Below, piece by piece: positions 59,341 to 64,000 of a DNA stretch of 64,000 bases. The notes beneath the pieces were generated by a model. It was not told where the DNA came from, searched no databases, and saw nothing but the letters and a program-made list of their open reading frames with translations. This DNA comes from Streptomyces rhizosphaerihabitans (GTDB taxonomy: Bacteria; Actinomycetota; Actinomycetes; Streptomycetales; Streptomycetaceae): positions 1-64,000 of the forward strand of contig NZ_JAODTZ010000014.1 of assembly GCF_025399795.1 (NCBI RefSeq), written 5' to 3'. Numbering within the stretch: position 1 is the first letter of the stretch; the number at the start of each line of letters is the position of its first letter. The position numbers were made by a program, and so were the translations under genes.

Positions 59341-60657
59341 ATGACCGAACTGCCTTATCCCTATGCAGCCCCAGCCTCGCAGTCGCTGTTCGACCGTGCG
59401 ACGGCCGTCACGCCAGGTGGCGTGAATTCTCCGGTGCGCGCCTTCCGCGCCGTGGGCGGTACGCCCCGGTTCATGGTGTCCGGTACCGGCCCGTATCTGA
59501 CCGACGCCGACGGCCGTGAGTACGTCGACCTCGTCTGCTCCTGGGGTCCGATGATCCTCGGGCACTCCCACCCCGAGGTCATCGCCGCCGTTCAGGAGGC
59601 CGTCTCACGCGGTACGTCCTTCGGTACGCCCGGTGAGGGAGAGGTCGCCCTCGCCGAGGAGATCGTCGCCCGCGTCGAGCCCGTCGAGCAGGTCCGGCTC
59701 GTCTCCAGCGGCACCGAGGCGACCATGTCGGCCATCCGGCTGGCCCGCGGGTTCACCCGGCGGTCGAAGGTGATCAAGTTCGCCGGCTGCTACCACGGGC
59801 ACGTCGACTCGCTGCTCGCCGCGGCGGGCAGCGGGCTGGCCACCTTCGCGCTGCCCGACACGCCCGGTGTCACCGGCGCCCAGGCCGCCGACACCATCGT
59901 CCTGCCCTACAACGATCTCGAAGCCGTGCAGGCCGCGTTCCACGCGCACCCCGGTGAGATCGCCTGTGTGATCACCGAGGCCTCGCCCGGCAACATGGGT
60001 GTGGTGCCTCCGGCGCCCGGCTTCAACCAGGGCCTCAAGGACGCCTGCGCGAAGAACGGCGCCCTTTTCATCTCCGACGAGGTCATGACCGGCTTCCGCA
60101 CCAGCAGGGCCGGCTGGTACGGGATCGACGGCGTGCGCCCCGATCTGATGACCTTCGGCAAGGTGATGGGCGGCGGCTTCCCGGCCGCCGCGTTCGGTGG
60201 CCGTGAGGACGTCATGGCGCACCTTGCGCCGGCCGGACCGGTGTACCAGGCGGGCACGCTCTCGGGCAATCCCGTCGCCACCGCCGCCGGGCTCGCGCAG
60301 TTGCGGCTGCTCGACCAGGCCGCGTACGACAAGGTCGACGCGGTGTCGGAGCGGATCCGGACGCTGGTGGGCGAGGCGCTCACCAAGGAGGGTGTGACCC
60401 ACCGCCTGCAGACCGCCTCCAACATGTTCTCCGTCTTCTTCACGGGGCGTGAGGTGCGCGACTACGAGGGTGCGAAGGCGCAGGAGTCCTTCCGCTACAA
60501 CGCGTTCTTCCACTCGATGCTGGCGCAGGGCGTGTACCTGCCGCCGTCCTCGTTCGAGTCGTGGTTCGTGTCGACGGCCCACGACGACCAGGCGGTTCAG
60601 CGGATCGCCGACGCCCTTCCGGCGGCGGCGCGGGCAGCGGCGGAGGCCACGGCATGA
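59341..60657 (+). CDS. hemL: Glutamate-1-semialdehyde 2,1-aminomutase
   Basis: 438 aa from ATG 59341; the frame reaches back to 59083 but no earlier ATG/GTG gives a family-like start. Fold-type I PLP enzyme: Lys274 in FGKVMGGGFP holds PLP, Asp246 in ISDEVMTGFR contacts the pyridine N, SSGTEATMSAIR binds phosphate. It moves the amino group to give 5-aminolevulinate, the step between HemA and HemB. Followed by a phosphatase gene with ATGA overlap and then the cytochrome c maturation genes, linking heme supply and use. Confidence 0.97.
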   Translation: MTELPYPYAAPASQSLFDRATAVTPGGVNSPVRAFRAVGGTPRFMVSGTGPYLTDADGREYVDLVCSWGPMILGHSHPEVIAAVQEAVSRGTSFGTPGEGEVALAEEIVARVEPVEQVRLVSSGTEATMSAIRLARGFTRRSKVIKFAGCYHGHVDSLLAAAGSGLATFALPDTPGVTGAQAADTIVLPYNDLEAVQAAFHAHPGEIACVITEASPGNMGVVPPAPGFNQGLKDACAKNGALFISDEVMTGFRTSRAGWYGIDGVRPDLMTFGKVMGGGFPAAAFGGREDVMAHLAPAGPVYQAGTLSGNPVATAAGLAQLRLLDQAAYDKVDAVSERIRTLVGEALTKEGVTHRLQTASNMFSVFFTGREVRDYEGAKAQESFRYNAFFHSMLAQGVYLPPSSFESWFVSTAHDDQAVQRIADALPAAARAAAEATA

Positions 60658-61373
60658 GCGAGACCATCGGTACGACCGGCGACAACGGCAGCACCGGCAA
60701 CGACGACATCACCGTCGTTCACCTGATGCGCCACGGCGAGGTCGCCAACCCGGACGGGGTGCTCTACGGGCGGCTGCCCGGCTACCACCTGTCCGAGCTC
60801 GGACGGCAGATGGCCGACCGGGTGGCCGAACACCTCACCTCGCGCGATGTCACGCATGTCGTGGCCTCGCCGCTGGAGCGGGCGCAGGAGACGGCCACGC
60901 CGATCGCGAAGGCCCACGGACTCGACCTGGCGACGGACGGGCGGCTCATCGAGGCCGACAACGTCTTCCAGGGCAAGACCTTCGGTGTCGGGGACGGCGC
61001 GCTGCGGCGGCCGGAGAACTGGAAGCACCTCGTCAACCCGTTCAAGCCGTCGTGGGGCGAGCCGTACGTCGACCAGGTCGTCCGGATGATGGGGGCGCTG
61101 GACGCAGCCAAGGACGCCGCGCGCGGCCACGAGGCGGTGCTGGTGAGCCATCAGCTGCCGATCTGGATCGTCCGCAGCTATGCGGAGAAGCGGCGGCTGT
61201 GGCACGACCCGCGCAAGCGGCAGTGCACCCTGGCGTCCCTGACGACCTTCACCTACCGCGGCGACAAGATCGTGTCCGTGGGCTACACCGAGCCCGCGCG
61301 CGATCTGGTTCCGGCTCATCTCCTCGCGGGCGCCAAGCCGGTGAAGGGAAAGACCAAGGCGTTCGGGGCCTGA
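60654..61373 (+). CDS. Histidine phosphatase family protein
   Basis: 239 aa from ATG 60654, overlapping hemL by four bases. LMRHGEVAN carries the RHG catalytic His (about residue 26), SPLERAQET and SHQLPIWI supply the second Arg and His. Phosphoglycerate-mutase-like branch 2 phosphatase, cytosolic; substrate unknown. The conserved place between hemL and the ccs genes suggests a housekeeping role in heme or cofactor metabolism, but this is inference. Confidence 0.93.
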   Translation: MSETIGTTGDNGSTGNDDITVVHLMRHGEVANPDGVLYGRLPGYHLSELGRQMADRVAEHLTSRDVTHVVASPLERAQETATPIAKAHGLDLATDGRLIEADNVFQGKTFGVGDGALRRPENWKHLVNPFKPSWGEPYVDQVVRMMGALDAAKDAARGHEAVLVSHQLPIWIVRSYAEKRRLWHDPRKRQCTLASLTTFTYRGDKIVSVGYTEPARDLVPAHLLAGAKPVKGKTKAFGA

Positions 61374-61456
61374 CGGGTAAAAGCGAAGAGTCGGGCCAAA
61401 TGGGCGCATCTTCGTAAAATCATATAAATCTGCGCGCGTTAAACGGAACCCCCGTC

Positions 61457-61513
61457 TTCATCGCGCCCTCTCATGGGATACAAGCTGAGAGTCAGCTGAG
61501 AGGGTGCGATGAA
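61457..61513 (+). other. Strong leader hairpin before the deacetylase-like gene
   Basis: 17-base arms TTCATCGCGCCCTCTCA / TGAGAGGGTGCGATGAA with one G-U pair and a 23-base loop that itself contains GCTGA-GAG-TCAGC. The 3' arm ends directly at the AAGAGGA ribosome site (from 61514), upstream of ATG 61525. AT-rich promoter-like sequence (CGTAAAATCATATAAATC) precedes it. Confidence 0.75.
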
Positions 61514-61524
61514 AAGAGGACCGT

Positions 61525-62787
61525 ATGCGCGACGTCAGCCGAAGGGGAATGATCGGCCTCGGTGCGGGTGCGGCGACAGCGCTCGGACTCGCCGCGTGCG
61601 GTACCACCTCGGGCAAGGAAGCCAAGCGGCATCCTGACCCTTCCGCCTCGGCCGGAACCGGCCGGCCCGGCGCCCCGAAGAAGCCGGCCGCGCGTCTCAT
61701 CGGTGACGGGTCCACCGCCTACACCGGCAAGCAGCCGCGCCAGCCGGAGGCACCCGTACCGCTCGAACCCGGTGAGACCCCGCCGCAGTTCGTGGTCTTC
61801 TCCTGGGACGGCGCCGGAGAGGTCGGCACCGGTCTCTTCGACCGTTTCCTCCAGCTCGCCAAGCAGAACGACGCGCACATGACGTTCTTCCTCTCCGGGC
61901 TGTATCTGCTGCCCGAGTCGAAGAAGCGCGTGTACGACCCGCCGAACAACCCCCGCGGCGCCTCGGACATCGGATATCTCAGCGACGAGCACGTCCGCTC
62001 CACGCTGAAGCTGGTCCGTCAGGCCTGGCTCGACGGCCACGAGATCGGCACCCACTTCAACGGCCACTTCTGCGGCGGCTCCGGCTCGGTCGGCAACTGG
62101 ACGTCCCGGCAGTGGCGCAGCGAGATCGACCAGGCCAAGTCCTTCGTCACCGAGTGGCGCACCAACACGGGCTGGACCGATCTGCCCCCGCTGCCCTTCG
62201 ACTACGAGAAGGAACTCATCGGCGCCCGCACCCCGTGCCTGCTCGGCCAGAACAACCTGCTGCCCGCCGCCAAGGAGCTCGGCTGGCGTTACGACGCCTC
62301 CTCGCCCGGCGGTGTCCAGCGCTGGCCGCAGAAGAAGGAGGGGCTGTGGGACCTGCCGCTGCAGGCGATGCCCTTCCCCGGGCACCGCTTCGAGGTCCTC
62401 TCGATGGACTACAACATCCTCGCCAACCAGTCCGTCAACTCCACCCGGGCGCCCTCGTACAACTACCCGGGCTGGCGCACCCAGGCGGCAGAATCGTATG
62501 TCTCCGGATTCAAGCGGGCATACGAGACGAATCGTGCCCCCTTCTTCATCGGCAACCACTTCGAGGAGTGGAACGGCGGCATCTACATGGACGCCGTCGA
62601 GCACGTGTTCACCCACGTCGCCCGGGAGAAGGAGAAGGGCGCCGACGTGCGCATGGTCTCCTTCCGTCAGTTCGTGGACTGGCTGGATGTGCAGCGGCCC
62701 GAGGTGCTGGCGAAGCTCCAGTCGATGGACGTGGCGGAGCGGCCGGACGGAGGCTGGCACTCCTTCCTTCGGGGGCAGGCCGCCTGA
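61525..62787 (+). CDS. Polysaccharide-deacetylase-like lipoprotein
   Basis: 420 aa. Tat-like RRGM start and lipobox GLAAC (Cys25). After a Pro-rich linker the domain 85-400 has NodB-like landmarks: FVVFSWDGAG with the catalytic-base Asp position, MTFFLSG, DGHEIGTHFNGHFCGG with the His-x3-His metal pair, GARTPCLLGQN. Known Streptomyces homologues are annotated only as lipoprotein. It should sit on the outer face of the membrane and may act on wall glycans. It lies between the hemL unit and the TlpA gene, behind the leader hairpin. Confidence 0.82.
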   Translation: MRDVSRRGMIGLGAGAATALGLAACGTTSGKEAKRHPDPSASAGTGRPGAPKKPAARLIGDGSTAYTGKQPRQPEAPVPLEPGETPPQFVVFSWDGAGEVGTGLFDRFLQLAKQNDAHMTFFLSGLYLLPESKKRVYDPPNNPRGASDIGYLSDEHVRSTLKLVRQAWLDGHEIGTHFNGHFCGGSGSVGNWTSRQWRSEIDQAKSFVTEWRTNTGWTDLPPLPFDYEKELIGARTPCLLGQNNLLPAAKELGWRYDASSPGGVQRWPQKKEGLWDLPLQAMPFPGHRFEVLSMDYNILANQSVNSTRAPSYNYPGWRTQAAESYVSGFKRAYETNRAPFFIGNHFEEWNGGIYMDAVEHVFTHVAREKEKGADVRMVSFRQFVDWLDVQRPEVLAKLQSMDVAERPDGGWHSFLRGQAA

Positions 62788-62853
62788 AATGCGGGTTTCC
62801 ACCCGCAAGGGGGGTGCGGAAGATCCCCGAAACGGGCATGCGAAACTTTTCAC

Positions 62854-63471
62854 ATGAGTGCCGCCTGCCGCGCAGACCAGCGCCCGAACCGCACCCGCGC
62901 CACCCTGTACACCGCAGGGGCCGCCGTCGCCGCGCTCGTCCTGTCCGCGTGCGGATCCGGCGGCACCTCCGGCGGCTCGGGCAACAGCAACTACGTCTCC
63001 GGCAAGGACGGCATCTCCACGGTCGCCAAGGGGTCCAGGGACGCCGTCCCGGACCTCTCCGGCAAGACCGTCGACGGCAAGCAGCTCGACGTCGCGGACT
63101 ACAAGGGCAAGGTCGTCGTCCTCAACGTGTGGGGCTCCTGGTGCCCGCCGTGCCGCGCCGAGACGCCGAACTTCGTCAAGGTCGCCAAGGAGACCGCCGG
63201 ACAGGGCGTGCAGTTCGTCGGCATCAACACGCGTGACGCCAGCACCGCACTGGCGAAGGCCTTCGAGACGGAGCAGAAGGTCACGTATCCCAGCCTGTAC
63301 GACCCGACGGGCAAGCTGATGCTCCGCTTCAAGAAGGGCACGCTCAACCCGCAGACGATCCCCTCGACGCTCATCATCGACCGGGACGGGAAGATCGCGG
63401 CCCGCACGCTGCAGGCGCTCAGCGAAGACAAGCTGCACGAGATGCTCGACCCCATCCTCGCGGAGAAGTGA
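62854..63471 (+). CDS. TlpA/ResA-type thiol-disulfide oxidoreductase lipoprotein
   Basis: 205 aa. Lipobox LSAC (Cys33), Gly/Ser linker, then a thioredoxin domain with VWGSWCPPCRAE (Cys97, Cys100), GINTRD and the cis-Pro block NPQTIPSTLIID. It reduces apocytochrome c cysteines outside the membrane in System II cytochrome c maturation. The ccdA gene that feeds it electrons starts five bases after its stop. Confidence 0.95.
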   Translation: MSAACRADQRPNRTRATLYTAGAAVAALVLSACGSGGTSGGSGNSNYVSGKDGISTVAKGSRDAVPDLSGKTVDGKQLDVADYKGKVVVLNVWGSWCPPCRAETPNFVKVAKETAGQGVQFVGINTRDASTALAKAFETEQKVTYPSLYDPTGKLMLRFKKGTLNPQTIPSTLIIDRDGKIAARTLQALSEDKLHEMLDPILAEK

Positions 63472-63476
63472 CCGGC

Positions 63477-64000
63477 GTGTCCCTTCTCCTGGCGTCCACG
63501 AATCTCGCCGCCTCGACCGGCATGAACACCACGGTCTACAGCGGCGCCCTGCTGCTCGCGCTGCCGCTCGCCGTGCTCGGCGGGCTCGTCTCCTTCTTCT
63601 CGCCCTGCGTCCTGCCGCTCGTACCCGGCTATCTGTCGTACGTCACCGGAGTCAGCGGCACGGATCTGGCGGAGGCCAGACGGGGGCGGATGGTCGCGGG
63701 GGCCAGTCTGTTCGTGCTCGGCTTCACCGCCGTGTTCGTCTCCGGCGGGGCGCTGTTCGGGTACTTCGGCTCGACGCTGCACGAGTACAACGGCATCCTC
63801 AGCAAGATCCTCGGCGCGCTGATGATCGCGATGGGCGTGTTCTTCATGGGGCTGATGCCCTGGCTCACCCAGCGCGAGTTCCGCTTCCACCGGCGGCCGG
63901 TGACCGGGCTCGCCGGGGCGCCGATACTGGGCGCGCTCTTCGGCATCGGCTGGACGCCGTGTCTGGGCCCGACACTCACCTCCGTCAACATGCTCTCCAT
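63477..64000 (+). CDS. ccdA: CcdA-family transmembrane electron carrier (truncated by window end)
   Basis: GTG start at 63477; 174 complete codons are visible and the frame is open at the window edge. Hydrophobic throughout, with the two redox Cys in FFSPCVLPLVPG (TM1) and GWTPCLGPTL (TM4), the CcdA signature. It passes reducing equivalents from cytosolic thioredoxin to the TlpA-like protein. resB/ccs genes are expected beyond the edge. Confidence 0.95.
   Translation, partial: MSLLLASTNLAASTGMNTTVYSGALLLALPLAVLGGLVSFFSPCVLPLVPGYLSYVTGVSGTDLAEARRGRMVAGASLFVLGFTAVFVSGGALFGYFGSTLHEYNGILSKILGALMIAMGVFFMGLMPWLTQREFRFHRRPVTGLAGAPILGALFGIGWTPCLGPTLTSVNMLS

Overview
The window is high-GC actinobacterial chromosome and almost certainly from a Streptomyces. 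The evidence is a bldN/rsbN developmental sigma/anti-sigma pair, a rex-hemA-hemC-hemD operon with an intact Rex operator, DUF397/XRE-DUF5753 regulatory cassettes, a DUF2637 protein, a class F sortase, and frequent GTG/TTG starts. No plasmid or phage core, insertion sequence, CRISPR array, rRNA or tRNA gene was recognised.

Layout. 1-5.5 kb: HAD phosphatase, VC0807-type membrane protein, MFS exporter overlapping an AcuC-type deacetylase, phosphatase-like protein, small MerR/excisionase-fold DNA-binding protein. 5.6-12.7 kb: bS22-like 32-residue ribosomal peptide, atypical SDR, acyltransferase, then (reverse) rsbN and bldN, HAD-IB phosphatase and a glutaredoxin-like protein. 13-22.8 kb: rex-hemACD, then a 3.5-kb insertion (DUF397, XRE, ATPase, HTH, hypothetical) before hemB. 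22.8-28 kb: DUF4232 lipoprotein, one-TM HTH protein, a truncated methyltransferase, an aminotransferase, DUF4253, a decayed DUF397. 28-37 kb: divergent argS/lysS, DUF2637 protein, two DUF3558 lipoproteins, rtcB. 37-45.2 kb: redox genes with MarR, HxlR and AraC regulators, an MFS pump, a DsbA-like lipoprotein and a two-component flavin monooxygenase pair.

45.2-54.9 kb is a cation-transport island: a sensor kinase/regulator pair, an APC permease, a CPA1 Na+/H+ antiporter, a small membrane protein and a KimA-like APC permease. It ends in a chimeric pseudogene that joins the middle of another APC permease directly to the last ~60 codons of a kdpE-type regulator, apparently the scar of a large deletion. 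Three of the transport units carry the same 11-bp-spaced tandem repeat (GCGTCAA-N4-GCGTCAA type) upstream, the geometry expected of an OmpR/KdpE-family operator. This shared operator set is the most interesting signal in the window.

55-64 kb: class F sortase with a Ser-rich surface protein bearing two HTGGG blocks, an SDR, a hypothetical gene, then hemL-phosphatase, a deacetylase-like lipoprotein behind a strong leader hairpin, and the start of a System II cytochrome c maturation operon (TlpA, CcdA; the latter runs off the window). Heme synthesis (hemA, hemC, hemD, hemB, hemL) and cytochrome c assembly thus lie within about 50 kb.
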